64,000 nucleotides of DNA from DASUPK01 sp963801055 (GCA_963801055.1 CAWDDE010000001.1:372001-436000); one strand, 5' to 3'; shown: positions 26,003-36,537, counted from the stretch's first letter. Notes: a model not told the origin generated them from the sequence alone. Program-made: numbers and translations.

Positions 26003-28555
26003 CGTCGCGGTCAAGAGCCTCTGGGCGCGCAAGTTGCGCGCGCTCGGCACGACGGTGGCGGTTTTCGTCGGCGTCTCGCTGATCGCCGGCACCTACGTGA
26101 TCACCGACACGATCAACAAGGCATTCGACGAGATCTTCCACGACTCGTTGAAGGGCACGGCGGTGGTGATCACCAACAAGCAGCCGGTCACCCAGGAGAC
26201 CAACACCTCCACCAGCTTCCCCGCCGGGGTCCTCAAGCAGGTGCGCGCGGTGCCGGGCGTGACGCTCGCCGCCGGCACGATCTTCACCGGCGGCGGCATC
26301 TTCAAGGGCGACGAGCAGGTCGGCTCGCAGTTCGCGCCCAAGTTCATCTCCGCCGTGCTGCCGCCGCAAATCGAGACCCTGAAGACCGTCGACGGGCACC
26401 CGCCGACCAACGCCCACGAGGCCACGCTCGACAAGGCCGCGGCCGACGACGCCGGCCTATCAGGTAGGCGACCCGATCCGGATCGCGGGCGAGCGGCGCG
26501 CCCGCACCTACCGGCTGGTCGGTCTCACCGAGCTCGGCGGCACCTCGTTCGGCGGTGCCAGCATCGCGCAGCTCACGCTGCCGGAGGCCCAGTTCATCAC
26601 CGGCAACGTCGGTCGCTTCAACCAGATCTCGGTCGGGCTCAACCCCGATGTATCGCCGGAGGAGCTGAAGCAGCGGATCGAGCGGGTCGTCCCTCCGACG
26701 CTCCGGGTCGAGACCGCGGAGCAGAACGCCAACCGCTCCTCCGACGAGATCCACGACGCGCTCGGCTTCCTGCCGATCTTCCTCGGCGTGTTCGCCGCAG
26801 TGGCGCTGATCGTCGGGGCGTTCGTGATCTTCAACACCTTTTCGATCACCGTGTCGCAGCGCGTCCGCGAATACGGGTTGCTGCGCACCCTCGGTGCGTC
26901 TCGAAGGCAGGTCCTCAGCCTCGGTGCTCGTGGAGGCGGCTCTGATCGGGCTTGTCGGTGCGCTGGCGGGAGTCCTCGGCGGGCTGCTGTTCGCGAAGGG
27001 AATCGAGTCGCTGTTCAACGCGCTCGGGATCGGCCTGCCGACCACGGCGCTGGTGGTCGCGACGCGGACCGTGGTCGTCTCGGTCCTGATCGGGATCGTG
27101 GTAACCCTGGTCGCGGTGCTCAACCCGGCCCTGCGCTCTACCCGGGTGCCGCCGATCGCGGCGATGCAGGAGCTCGATCTGACCGCCAGCCGCCGCCGAT
27201 CGATCGTCACCGTGACGATCGCCTGGCTGCTGATGCTGGGAGGGCTGGCCCTCGTGCTGGTCGGGTTATTCGGCAATATCGAGGACAGCGGCCAGGCGGC
27301 ACTGATGCTCGGCGGCGGGCGCCGCGTTGGTGCTGTTCGGGGTCTCGCTCTACAGCCCGCGGCTGGTGCGGCCGCTGGCGGGCACGATCGGAGCGCCGCT
27401 CGAGAGGCTGCGCGGCCTGACCGGCCGGCTGGCGCGCGAGAACTCGCAGCGAAACCCATCGCGCACCGCGGCCACCGCGGCCGCGCTGATGATCGGGCTG
27501 GCGCTGGTCTCGTTCGTGACCGTGTTCGCGGCCGGGCTCAAGGCATCGATCGCCGACGCGATCGACAACAGCTTCCAGGGCGAGCTCGAGATCCAGAACA
27601 CGAACGGCTTCGACCCGATCCCGACGGCCGCCGCGGCGGCCGTCCGCAAGGTGCCCGGGGTGCAGACGGTCTCGACGCTGCAGACCACCCAGATCAAGAT
27701 CGACGGGGTGGGGGGCAAGCCGCGCGCCACGGGGCTCGATCCGGCCACGGCGACCCAGGTGCTGAAGCCTCGACTTCCAGGGCGACACCAGCGCGCAGAC
27801 GCTGCGCGAGCTGACGTCCTCGGAGACGATCGTCGACAAGTCGTTCGCCGACTCCAACGGGCTCGAGGTGGGGGACACGATCCATACGCTGGGCCAGAGC
27901 GGCAACCGGGCGAGCTTGCGAATCGTCGGCGAGGTCAAGGACAGCGCCGATCTGCTCGGCAGCCTGGTCGTCACCCAGGAGGCGATGGCGCGGGACTTCG
28001 CCGTCACCCAGGACACCTTCGACTTCGTGAAGCTCGAACCGGGGGTGGACCCGGCGACGGTCCAGGACCGGATCGACGCCCTTCTCACGCAGCGGTTTCC
28101 GACGGCCGAGGTCTTGAATCAGGAGGAGCTCAAGCAGAACCAGGAGAACCAGATCAACCCGCTGCTCGGGCTCGTCTACGCGCTGCTCTCACTGGCGATC
28201 ATCGTCAGCCTGTTCGGGATCGCCAACACGCTCGCGCTCTCGATCTACGAGCGCACGCGCGAGCTCGGCATGCTGCGGGCGGTCGGCATGTCGCGCCGCC
28301 AGGTGCGCCGGCTGATCCGCTACGAGTCGGTGATCACGGCGCTGATCGGCGCAGTGCTCGGCATGGTCCTCGGGCCTGATCTTCGCCGCGCTGATGTCGG
28401 TGCCGCTCCAGGACGAGGGCTTCGTGCTCAGCTACCCGGTCGGCCAGCTCGTCTTCATCCTGGTCGTCGCCGCGTTCGCCGGGGTGGTCGCGGCGATCGC
28501 CCCGGCGCGGCGGGCGGCGCGGCTCGACGTCCTCCAGGCGCTGGCGTACGAGTAG
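25995..28555 (+). CDS. FtsX-like ABC transporter permease (two FtsX domains)
   Basis: About 850 residues after repair. An N-terminal membrane helix (VSVAVKSLWARKLRALGTTV) is followed by a large MacB-like extracytoplasmic domain, three helices (LPIFLGVFAAVALIVGAFVI onwards), a second extracytoplasmic domain (AATAAALMIGLALVSFVTVF to DLLGSLVVTQEAMARDF), and three terminal helices with ELGMLRAVGMSRRQVRRLIR. This is the actinobacterial double-FtsX architecture that exports lipoproteins, lipids or peptides with the preceding ATPase. Apparent one-base insertions lie near 26925, 27318, 27770 and 28375, with another frame break near 26458. TTG start at 25995; stop at 28553-28555. Confidence 0.88.
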
Positions 28556-28574
28556 CGACGGTTTTGGGTTTCGG

Positions 28575-29881
28575 CTAGGGCTGCGCCACCGGCACCGGAG
28601 CCTCCTCGCCGGCCTCGGCCGTGACCAGGATCGCGCCCTCGCCGCTCGGGTAGGCCTCCTCGCCGTGGTAGATCGAGTCCATCCCGAGCGACTCGTCGTG
28701 CTCCGGGCCGCGCAGCGGCATCACCGCGCCGATCGCCTTGAGCAGGACGAACGTCATCCCGAAGGCGTAAAGCGGCGTCACCAGGGCGGCGAGCGCCTGG
28801 TCGCCGAGCTGACTGATGTTGCCGTAGAACCAGCCGTCGGAGACGCCGTTCCAGGATTGCTGCGCGACGAACCCGATGAAGAGGATCCCGAGGAACCCCG
28901 CCGTGCCGTGGGCCGCGAGCACGTCGAGGGTCTCGTCGACCCGGGTCCGCGGCCTGTAGACGATCACGAAATAGACCGGAAACGCCCCGAGCACGCCGAG
29001 GACCAGAGACCAGGCAGGGCTGATGAAGCCGCCCGCCGGGGTGATCAGCACGCAGCCGGCGATGATCGCCGTCGCGGCGCCCACCGCCGTCACCTTCCTG
29101 TCGCGGATCAGGTCGAGCATCATCCAGGTGAACAGGGTGGCGGCGGGGCAGAGCAGCGTGTTGGTGAAGGCCAGCACGCTCGGATCACCGGTTCCGAAGC
29201 CGCTGCCGCCGTTGAATCCGAACCAGCCGAACCACAGCAGCCCGCCGCCGAGCAGCACGAGCACCGAGTTGTGCGGCAAGAGGCCGATGCGGCCATAGTC
29301 CTTTCGGGCCCCGACGACGATCGCGGCCGCCACCGCCGAGAAGCCCGAGGCCATCTCGACCGCGATGCCGCCGGCGAAGTCGAGCGTCCCGCCCTCCTGC
29401 AGCCAGCCGCCTCCGAAGCCCCAGTGGGCGAGCACGGAGTAGACCAGCACCGACCAGAGGGCGGCGAACACCATCCAGGGGCCGAATCGCATCCGCTCCA
29501 CGACCGCGCCGGAGATCAGCGCCACCGTGATGATGCAGAAGGTCGCCTGGAAGGCGAAGAAGACGAGATGGGGGATCGTGGTCCCGTCCCTGCGGCGCGA
29601 AGGTGACGTCGTGCAGCCCCACGTAGTTGAGCCCGCCGATCAGATCGCCCGCTGCCGTCGAAGGCCAGCGAGTAGCCGATCAGCGCCCACATGACGCCCG
29701 CGATCGCGATTGCGCTGACACACATCATGAAGGTGTTCAGGGCGTTCTTGGCTCGGACCAGCCCGGCGTAGAAGAGCCCCAGCGCGAAGGTCATCATCAG
29801 GACGAGCGCCGTCGCCGCCAGCATCCACGCGGTGTCTCCGGTGTCGATCTGCGTTGCTTGGGCGAGTAGCGGCGCGTCCAT
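28575..29881 (-). CDS. amt: ammonium transporter with Glu at the first twin-His position
   Basis: About 434 residues and eleven helices. It conducts ammonium/ammonia across the membrane. Recognisable blocks are LGLFYAGLVRAKNALNTFMM, AHWGFGGGWLQ, DFAGGIAVEMASGFSAVAAA, WFGFNGGSGFG and VLAAHGTAGFLG. The last keeps the second pore His, but the first pore His (normally DFAGG-xVH) is Glu, encoded at 29355-29357. The extended acidic C-terminus is typical of PII-controlled channels. ATG at 29881 overlaps the PII stop (TGATG). Two apparent one-base insertions near 29590 and 29650 break the frame. Confidence 0.9.
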
Positions 29882-30235
29882 CAGGCACCCACCGGGGTCA
29901 CGGCGGCCTCATCGGTCTCGCCGGTTCTGATCCGCACCGCCCGCTCGAGCTGGAACAACGAAGATCTTTCCGTCGCCGACCTCGCCAGTCCGGGCGCCGT
30001 CGCAGATCGCGTCGATCGTCGGCTGCACGAAGGTGTCGGAGACCGCGATCTCGAAGCGCACCTTGTCGGTGACCTCGACCTTGACGGTCGTGCCGCGGTA
30101 GGTCTCGACTCGGTCGAGCTCGCCGCCGTGGCCCTGCACCCTGCTCATCGAGATTCCCCGCACCTCAGCCCTGTAGAGCGCCTCCAGCACGTCGTTGGCC
30201 TTCTCGGGCCGGACGATGCCGATCACCAGCTTCAC
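29881..30235 (-). CDS. glnK: nitrogen regulatory protein P-II (GlnK/GlnB family)
   Basis: About 117 residues. It senses ATP/ADP and 2-oxoglutarate and plugs the Amt channel encoded next to it. VKLVIGIVRPEKANDVLEAL starts the protein, and the second signature is ARTGEVGDGKIFVVPLERAV then RIRTGETDEAA. The T-loop reads RVETYRGTTVKVEVTDKV and lacks the Tyr at the position corresponding to residue 51 that is uridylylated/adenylylated in many PII proteins. GTG start at 30235. One inserted base near 29957 shifts the C-terminus. It is coupled to amt by a TGATG overlap. Confidence 0.88.
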
Positions 30236-30343
30236 AATCCACCTCTCTCGGACGAGTACACACGGCGCCAGCCGCTGCTCGAACCGACGCTATAGCTGGT
30301 GGCTGACGGAACCCTTGGTCGTGGCTCGCGCAGGCGGGCGTCG

Positions 30344-30457
30344 TCAGCGACCCTCGAAGGTCGCGTGGCGGCGGCCCGTGCCGAACAGGTTGAGCGGAGG
30401 GTCCGCGATGATGACCTCCCCCAGCACTTCGTCCACGCGGAACTCGGCCTTCGCCAT
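30344..30457 (-). pseudogene. possible enoyl-CoA hydratase N-terminal fragment
   Basis: 37 codons, ATG at 30457 to TGA at 30344: MAKAEFRVDEVLGEVIIADP followed by PLNLFGTGRRHATFEGR. The stretch resembles the N-terminus of enoyl-CoA hydratases (VxVIxxDRPPLNLF). The rest of the gene is absent, so this is at best a remnant in the glnK upstream region. It could be chance. Confidence 0.3.
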
Positions 30458-30477
30458 TTCGCCAAACTAGCTGCGTC

Positions 30478-30871
30478 ATGAGCAGTGCAGCCGTCAACGA
30501 CCCGGACATCCGCGCCTGGTCGCTGGCCTCGGGCCTCGGCCGCATTGCGATCGGCGTCGGGATGCTGGCGGCGCCCGAGCCGGCTCTGCGGGCGCTCGGC
30601 TTCAGCGAGGTGAGCCCAGCGACGGTGGCGATCGGCCGCGTCGCGGGCGTCCGGGACCTCGTGCTCGGCAGTCGCCACGCTGGCCGCGGCTTCGAGGACC
30701 GCGACCGGCTGCGAGCAGCGACGCTGGCGAACGCCGCCGCCGACGCCGGGGACACGCTGGCGTTCGGCCTGGCGCTGGGCACCCCGGAGCGCACCGCGGG
30801 AGCCCGCGGGATCGCGGCCGCCCTGCCCGCGGCGGCTCGCCGGAGCGTGGACGGCATGGCGTCTGAGCTGA
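30478..30871 (+). CDS. small membrane protein, unknown
   Basis: About 130 residues. Hydrophobic segments LGRIAIGVGMLAAPEPALRA, GRVAGVRDLVLG and AGDTLAFGLALG suggest a small integral membrane protein of the DUF4267-like type; I am not certain of the family. As sequenced the frame runs on into the alkyltransferase-like domain. One base removed near 30830 would give the natural-looking end GAWTAWRLS with a TGA at 30869-30871, overlapping the next gene's ATG. I therefore annotate two genes and not a fusion. Confidence 0.55.
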
Positions 30872-31152
30872 GATCGGCCCGGGAGCGGGAAGCTCTCGAA
30901 CGCATCCGGCGCGTGCCACCCGGGCACGTCACCACCTACGGCGACCTTTCCCCGGGGGCGCCGCGCTTCGCCGGCCAGGTGCTCTCCCGCTGCCACGACC
31001 CGAGCGTGCCCTGGCAGCGCGTCGTCCGTGCCGACGGCTCACTGGCCAAGGGTGATAGGCAGCGCAGGCTGCTCGAGGCAGAGGGCGTCCCGTTCAGGGG
31101 AGCCCGGGTCGACATGGGCGCCGCCTGGGTCCCGGCTGACGAACTTGGCTGA
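30856..31152 (+). CDS. alkyltransferase-like protein (ATL, MGMT-related)
   Basis: 98 residues from the ATG at 30856. It has the DNA-binding/active-site domain of O6-alkylguanine alkyltransferase (EALERIRRVPPGHVTTYGDL, KGDRQRRLLEAEGVPFRG), but the reactive PCHRV motif is replaced by PWQRVVRADG. The alkyl-accepting Cys is thus missing and Trp takes its place, which defines ATL proteins. These bind O6-alkylguanine without repairing it and recruit nucleotide-excision repair. It overlaps the preceding membrane protein gene by about 16 bases if that gene's frame is corrected. Confidence 0.85.
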   Translation: MASELRSAREREALERIRRVPPGHVTTYGDLSPGAPRFAGQVLSRCHDPSVPWQRVVRADGSLAKGDRQRRLLEAEGVPFRGARVDMGAAWVPADELG

Positions 31153-31173
31153 GTTGCGAAAGACTGCACGCTT

Positions 31174-31623
31174 GTGACTGGCAAGGCCGATTTCTCGGAC
31201 GAGGAGTGGAAGACGATCCTGGAGGGCCCGCCGAGCGGAGGGCTGGTCGTGATCCTGTCTGACCGCGGCGGCTCCATCCGGGAGACCTTCTCGATGGCGA
31301 AGGCCTACACCGAGGCCCGCCAGCAGCACGGCGAGAGCGAGCTCCTCGACGAGATCGTGGCGGCCAAGCCAGAAATGGATCGCACCCGCGCCGGCTCCCC
31401 GGAGGAGCTCAAGCAGCACTCCCTGGACAACGTCCGGCAGGCGATCGCGCTGCTCAAGAGCAAGGCGACCGACGAGGAGGTCGAGGAGTACAGGAAGTTC
31501 ATCCTCGCTCTCGCCGAGCGGGTCGCCGAGGCCCGCAAGGAGGGATTCCTCGGGCTCAGCGGTGAGCGTGTCAGCGATGCCGAGCGCGCCGCGATCGGCG
31601 AGATCGAAGCCGCGCTCGCCTGA
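31174..31623 (+). CDS. conserved hypothetical cytoplasmic protein
   Basis: 149 residues, intact, GTG start at 31174. FSDEEWKTILEGPPSGGLVV opens a mostly helical protein (MAKAYTEARQQHGESELLDE, KATDEEVEEYRKFILALAER) with no membrane segment. I know similar proteins from related actinobacteria but no function. It is followed 36 bases later by the DUF2252 gene on the same strand. Confidence 0.65.
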   Translation: MTGKADFSDEEWKTILEGPPSGGLVVILSDRGGSIRETFSMAKAYTEARQQHGESELLDEIVAAKPEMDRTRAGSPEELKQHSLDNVRQAIALLKSKATDEEVEEYRKFILALAERVAEARKEGFLGLSGERVSDAERAAIGEIEAALA

Positions 31624-31659
31624 AGCCGTAGCGCGGCGCTTGGCTGAGAGGCTTTGCGT

Positions 31660-33074
31660 GTGGCCTCCACTCAGCTACTCGACGACAGCGAACGCGAGGT
31701 CCGCCGGCAAGGTCCGCTCGTCGTCGTGCGCCCCGCTCCATCCAGGGCTCGTTGGGAGCCGGGACCGGATCGCCCCGATCCCGTCGAGATCCTCGAAGAG
31801 CAGGACCGGACGCGGATTCCCGAGCTGATCGCGATCCGCCACGGGCGGATGCTCGCCTCGCCCTTCACCTTCTATCGGGGCGCGGCGGGAATCATGGCCG
31901 CGGACCTCGGCGTGACTCCGCGCTCGGGACTGGACGTACAGCTCTGCGGGGACGCCCACCTCTCCAACTTCGGCGTCTTCGCGGCTCCGGACCGGCGGCT
32001 GATCTTCGACATCAACGACTTCGACGAGACCCATCCCGGGGCCGTTCGAATGGGACATGAAGCGGCTTGCCGCGAGCTTCGCGGTCGCCGGCCGCGATCG
32101 CGGTTTCAACAGGCAGGAGCGGCGGGACGTGGTGACCTCGGCCGGACGCGCGTACCGGGAGGAGATCAGGCGGCTTGCGGCGGAGCGCAACATCGACGCC
32201 TGGTACGAGCGAGTCGATCTCGACGTCATCGAGCAGTACCGCTCGCAGGTGAGCCGCAAGGTCGCCCGCAGCTTCGACAAGGCGAAGGCGAAGGCCGAGA
32301 GCAAGAACAGCCTGCGCGCGCTCGCCAAGCTCACCCGTGAGGAGGACGGGGAGCTGCGGATCATCAGCGACCCGCCGCTGATCGTGCCGATCGAGGAGCT
32401 CGTGCCGAAGCGAAAGCTCAAAGCGCTCGAGGGCGCGTTGAGAGACCTGCTGAATCAGTACCGAGCAAGTCTCTCTCCCGACATCCGGTCGCTGGCGGAT
32501 GGTTATCGCTTCGTCCACATAGCCCACAAGGTCGTGGGCGTCGGCAGTGTCGGCACCCGTTGCTGGATCGTCCTGCTGCTCGGGAAGCGACTCGAACGAT
32601 CCACTGTTCCTGCAGGTCAAGGAAGCGGGGCCCTCGGTGTTGGCGCCCTTCGCCGGGGGCGGCGGCCGGTACAAGCACCAGGGCCGGCGTGTGGTCGAGG
32701 GACAGCGGCTGATGCAGGCGACCAGCGACATCCTCCTCGGCTGGCTCACCAACGAGGAGGGGATCGACGGTGGGCGGCACGACTTCTACGTCAGGCAGCT
32801 CTGGGACGGCAAGGGTTCGGCCCAGATCGAGACGATGACGCCGCACACGATGGGGCTCTACGCGCAGCTCTGCGGCGCGACGCTCGCCCGGGCGCATGCG
32901 CGGTCCGGCGACCGCATCGCGATCGCCTCCTATCTCGGTGGCGGCGACAAGTTCGATCAGGCCATGGCCGACTTCGCCGAGTCGTACGCGGACCAGAACG
33001 AGCGGGACTACGAGGCATTCTCCGCCGCCGCCGACTCGGGCCGGGTGGAGGTCGACCAGAGACATCTGAGATAG
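31660..33074 (+). CDS. DUF2252 family protein
   Basis: About 470 residues after repair. DUF2252 blocks: PFTFYRGAAGIMAADLGV, LCGDAHLSNFGVFAAPDRRL, IFDINDFDETHPGPFEWDMK, VGVGSVGTRCWIVLLLG and DFYVRQLWDGKGSAQIETM. The fold resembles small-molecule kinases (GDAHLSNFG and DxNDFD look like catalytic and metal-binding loops), but no activity is established. GTG start at 31660 (or TTG 31654). Two apparent insertions near 32037 and 32583 break the frame. Confidence 0.85.
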
Positions 33075-33145
33075 CGGCGTCCGCTGCAAGCGCTGCTGGC
33101 AGGAAGCCGTGTGCGCGCCCGGAAGCAGGGACCCGGAGCCGCACG

Positions 33146-34133
33146 ATGATCGTCGACAGCGCCCACTACAAGGACGGCGCGCGCCAGCACGAGGAGGCGC
33201 TAACGCCCGAGCAGGCGGCGGAGCTCAGGAAGCAGCCGGCAAGCCGGCGAGTTCGTCTGGATCGGCATCCACGAGCCGGAGCCCGGCGACCTCGAGCGCC
33301 TTCAGCGAGCTGTTCGGGCTGCACGAGCTCGCCGTGGAGGACGCCCAGCAATCCACACCAGCGGCCAAAGATCGAGGACTACGACGAGGACGTCTTCATC
33401 GTCCTGAAGACCGCCCACTACCACGAGGATCGCGAGGAGGTCCATTTCGGCGAGATCCACCTCTTCGCCGGCCCCGGGTACGTGATCACGGTGCGGCATG
33501 GGCCCGGGCAGCGAGCTTGCACTCGGCCCGGCAGAGCCTCGAAGCTACGCCCGGACCTGCTCCGGCTCGGGGCCACGTCGGCCGTCTGGGCGATTCTCGA
33601 CAAGGTCGTCGACGACTACATCCCGGTCGTCGACGCGATCGAGGACGACGTCGAGGAGGTCGAGAAGGACGTCTTCGACGACGACATCCCGGCCCCGACG
33701 GCCCGCATCTACAACCTGAAGCGCGAGGTGATCGAGTTCCATCGTGCTGTCTGGCCGCTGCTCAACCCTCTGGAGACGCTGGAGCAGGGCGGCTTCGAGC
33801 GCGTGCCCGAAGGAGCTGCGCAGCTACTTTCGCGACGTCGCCGATCACGCCAAGCGGGTCGACGAGCAGGTGAGCGCCCAGCGGGAGCTCCTCACCAGCG
33901 TGCTGCAGGCCAACCTCTCGCTGGTCAGCGTCAACCAGAACGAAACGATCAAGAAGATCTCGGCGGTCTTCGGCATCATCGCCGTGCCGACGTTCATCGC
34001 CTCCGTCTACGGCATGAACTTCGACAACATGCCCGAGCTGCACTGGCACTACGGCTACGCCTTTGCGCTGGGGCTGATGGCGCTCTGCGTGGTGGCGCTG
34101 GCCACCTTCTTCAGACGCATCGACTGGATCTAG
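33146..34133 (+). CDS. corA: magnesium/cobalt transporter CorA
   Basis: About 328 residues after repair. A large cytoplasmic domain (EFVWIGIHEPEPGDLE, FSELFGLHELAVEDAQ, LLRLGATSAVWAILDKVVDD, YIPVVDAIEDDVEEVEKDVF) is followed by the stalk helix and two membrane helices. The selectivity motif YGMNFDNMPEL sits between them. It forms a pentameric Mg channel. At least five indels break the gene (near 33237, 33297, 33357, 33510 and 33810). ATG at 33146; stop TAG at 34131-34133. Confidence 0.88.
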
Positions 34134-34140
34134 GCAGGCC

Positions 34141-34146
34141 TACGAT
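34141..34146 (+). promoter_or_regulatory. -10-like element, probably giving leaderless ctaG mRNA
   Basis: TACGAT ends six bases before the GTG start at 34153, and no ribosome-binding site is present. Confidence 0.35.
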
Positions 34147-34152
34147 GGGGGC

Positions 34153-35044
34153 GTGTTCCCCATCGCTCATGTCGGCGGCCCGGCCTTCGAGCCACTCCAG
34201 ATCGCCGCGCTCACCCTGGTCGCGACCGCCTACGGGTTTCGCGCGCTGACCCTGGCGCAGGAGGGCCGGCCCGTACCGACCTGGCGGGCCGTCTGCTTCG
34301 CCTCAGGGCTGCTCCTGATCGCGATCGCCTTCCTCTCTCCGCTCGGGCACCTCGACACCGAGCTGGTGCTCGCGCACATGTCCCAGCACCTGTTGATGGG
34401 GGACCTCGGAGCGCTCCTGATCGTGCTCGGCCTGACCGGCCCGCTCCTCCAGCCACTGCTGGCCAATCGCTGGCTCGGCTGGATGCGGCATCTGGCGCAT
34501 CCGCTGGTGGCGCTGCCGCTCTGGGCGCGTCGACCTCTACGTCTGGCATATCCCCGCCCTCTACCAGGGGGCCGTCGCGCACAGCTCGGTGCACGCCCTC
34601 CAACACGCCTGCTTCATCGGCTTCGGGGTGCTGATGTGGATGCCGCTGGTCGGGCCGCTGCCACAGCCGAAGTGGTTCGGGATCCCGGCCAAGATCGGCT
34701 ACCTGGTCGGCGTCCGCTTCACCGGCATCGTGCTCGGCAACGTCCTGATGTGGTCGAACACGGTCTTCTATCCGGACTACGCCGCCGGAGAGGCGAAGTG
34801 GCACATCTCGGCGGTGACCGACCAGAGCATCGCCGGCGTGATCATGATGGTGGAGGGAGGCTTCGTCACCTTCGGGGTGCTCGCCTGGCTCTTCCTCGTG
34901 TGGGCGCAGCAGGACACAGAGCGCCAGCGGCTCCTCGATCTCGCCGAGTCGCGTGGCGTGCCGCTGAGTGAGGCCCGCGCCGCCCGCGCGGCAGCTGCCG
35001 GCCAGGGGGCGCGGCTGGAGGAGAGGATCAAGGAGTCGACTTGA
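34153..35044 (+). CDS. ctaG: cytochrome c oxidase assembly factor CtaG (caa3 type)
   Basis: About 297 residues after one repair near 34527 (extra c in gcgCgtc). It is a multi-pass membrane protein with the conserved HMSQHLLMGDLGALLIVLG, VDLYVWHIPALYQGAV, ALQHACFIGFGVLMWMPLVG and YPDYAAGEAKWHISAVTDQS. It helps build the CuB/heme centre of cytochrome oxidase. GTG at 34153. The C-terminal tail (RQRLLDLAESRGVPLSEARA) is charged. Its TGA (35042-35044) overlaps the TTG start of the next gene. Confidence 0.87.
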
Positions 35045-36537
35045 GCCGCGAGCAGCGGTTCCTCTACGTGCTCGTCTTCGTCGTGGGGATGGCCAGCCTC
35101 GGCGCGGAGATCGCCGCGGCCCGCCTGATGTCGCCGTACTTCGGGGCATCGACCATCGTCTGGGCGAACACGATCGCGGTCGTTCTGGTCGCGCTCTCGG
35201 TGGGCTACTGGCTCGGCGGGCGGCTTGGCGACGACCATCCGCATCTGCGTGGCCTCTGCTCGCTCGTCGCCGGGGCGGCCATCCTGCTCGCCCTCGTCCC
35301 GTTCGCCGCAAGACCGTTCCTGTCGGTCTCGGTGGATGCTCTGGACGAGATCTCGGCCGGGGCCTTCGTCGGGTCGCTGATCGGCGTGCTCGCCCTGGTG
35401 GCGGTCCCGATCGTCCTGCTCGGTGCCTGCTCACCCTGGGCCGTCCGCCTCGCGACCCCGGACGTGGACCATTCGGGCCGGACTGCCGGCCGGCTCTACG
35501 CGATCTCGACCGCGGGATCGCTGGTCGGGACGATGTCGGCGGCGCTGCTCTTCATCCCGTTCATCGGCACCCAGCGCACCTTTCTCTTCTTCGCCCTGAC
35601 GCTGGCGCTGGTCGCAGCCGCCGGACTCGGCTGGCGTTACCTCGCCGTCCCGGCGGCGGTCGGCGCGGTGATCGCGGTTCCGGTCGGGACGGTCAAGGCG
35701 GAGACCGACTCGGGCGATCGGGTGATCTTCGAGACGGAGACCCGGCTCCAGTACGCACGCGTGGTGGAGGAGCCCGACGGGACGCGGAAGCTCGAGCTGA
35801 ACGAGGGCGTGGCCGAGCACTCCCTCTACCGGCCGGGCAGCTACCTGACCGGCAACTACTGGGACGGGCTCGTCGTGGTCCCGTTCGCCAGCCTGACCGA
35901 GGTCCCCTCACGTGTCGCGATCCTCGGCAACGCGGCCGGGACCGTGGCGCGCGCATACGGCCACTACTTCCCGGCGACCCAGATCGACGCGGTCGAGATC
36001 GACCCGGAGCTGGCCGAGATCGGCCGCCGTTACTTCGACATGAGGGCCCCGCACCTCGCGGTCCACGACGAGGATGCCCGTCCCTGGCTACGGGACTCGG
36101 AGGGCGGCTATGACGTGATCGTCCTCGACGCGTACCGCCAGCCCTACATCCCCTTCTACCTCGCGACCCGGGAGTTCTTCGAGCTCGTCCGCGATCGCCT
36201 CGCGCCGGGCGGCCTCCTGATCGTGAACGTCGGCCATCCCGACGGTTCGACCGAGCTCGAGAGGGTGATCGGCCGGACGATGTCCGAGGCGTTCCCGGCC
36301 GTGCTTCGCGACCCGATCGAGGAAGAGAACACTCTCATGATCGGGGGCGAGCAGGGATCTGCTGATCACCTGCGCAAGATGGCTGCGGGGCTCGCGCCCG
36401 AGCTTCAGACGATCGCCCGGGTGGAGGCCTCTCGGCTCGGACCGGCCCTCCCCGGCGGTGAGCTCTACACCGACGACCGCGCCCCCGTCGAGTGGTTGGT
36501 CGACCGCTCGATCCTCGGCTACGCGGCTGGAGACTGA
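35041..36537 (+). CDS. membrane-fused spermidine synthase-like protein
   Basis: 498 residues, intact. Seven or so N-terminal membrane helices (FLYVLVFVVGMASLGAEIAA, LLFIPFIGTQRTFLFFALTL) precede a spermidine-synthase-like methyltransferase-fold domain with LGNAAGTVARAYGHYFPATQ, DAVEIDPELAEIGRRYFDM and YDVIVLDAYRQPYIPFYLAT. The family transfers aminopropyl groups in true spermidine synthases, but membrane-fused members have mostly unproven roles. TTG start at 35041, coupled to ctaG. Convergent overlap of about 19 bases with the small minus-strand gene at 36519. Confidence 0.85.
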   Translation: MSREQRFLYVLVFVVGMASLGAEIAAARLMSPYFGASTIVWANTIAVVLVALSVGYWLGGRLGDDHPHLRGLCSLVAGAAILLALVPFAARPFLSVSVDALDEISAGAFVGSLIGVLALVAVPIVLLGACSPWAVRLATPDVDHSGRTAGRLYAISTAGSLVGTMSAALLFIPFIGTQRTFLFFALTLALVAAAGLGWRYLAVPAAVGAVIAVPVGTVKAETDSGDRVIFETETRLQYARVVEEPDGTRKLELNEGVAEHSLYRPGSYLTGNYWDGLVVVPFASLTEVPSRVAILGNAAGTVARAYGHYFPATQIDAVEIDPELAEIGRRYFDMRAPHLAVHDEDARPWLRDSEGGYDVIVLDAYRQPYIPFYLATREFFELVRDRLAPGGLLIVNVGHPDGSTELERVIGRTMSEAFPAVLRDPIEEENTLMIGGEQGSADHLRKMAAGLAPELQTIARVEASRLGPALPGGELYTDDRAPVEWLVDRSILGYAAGD

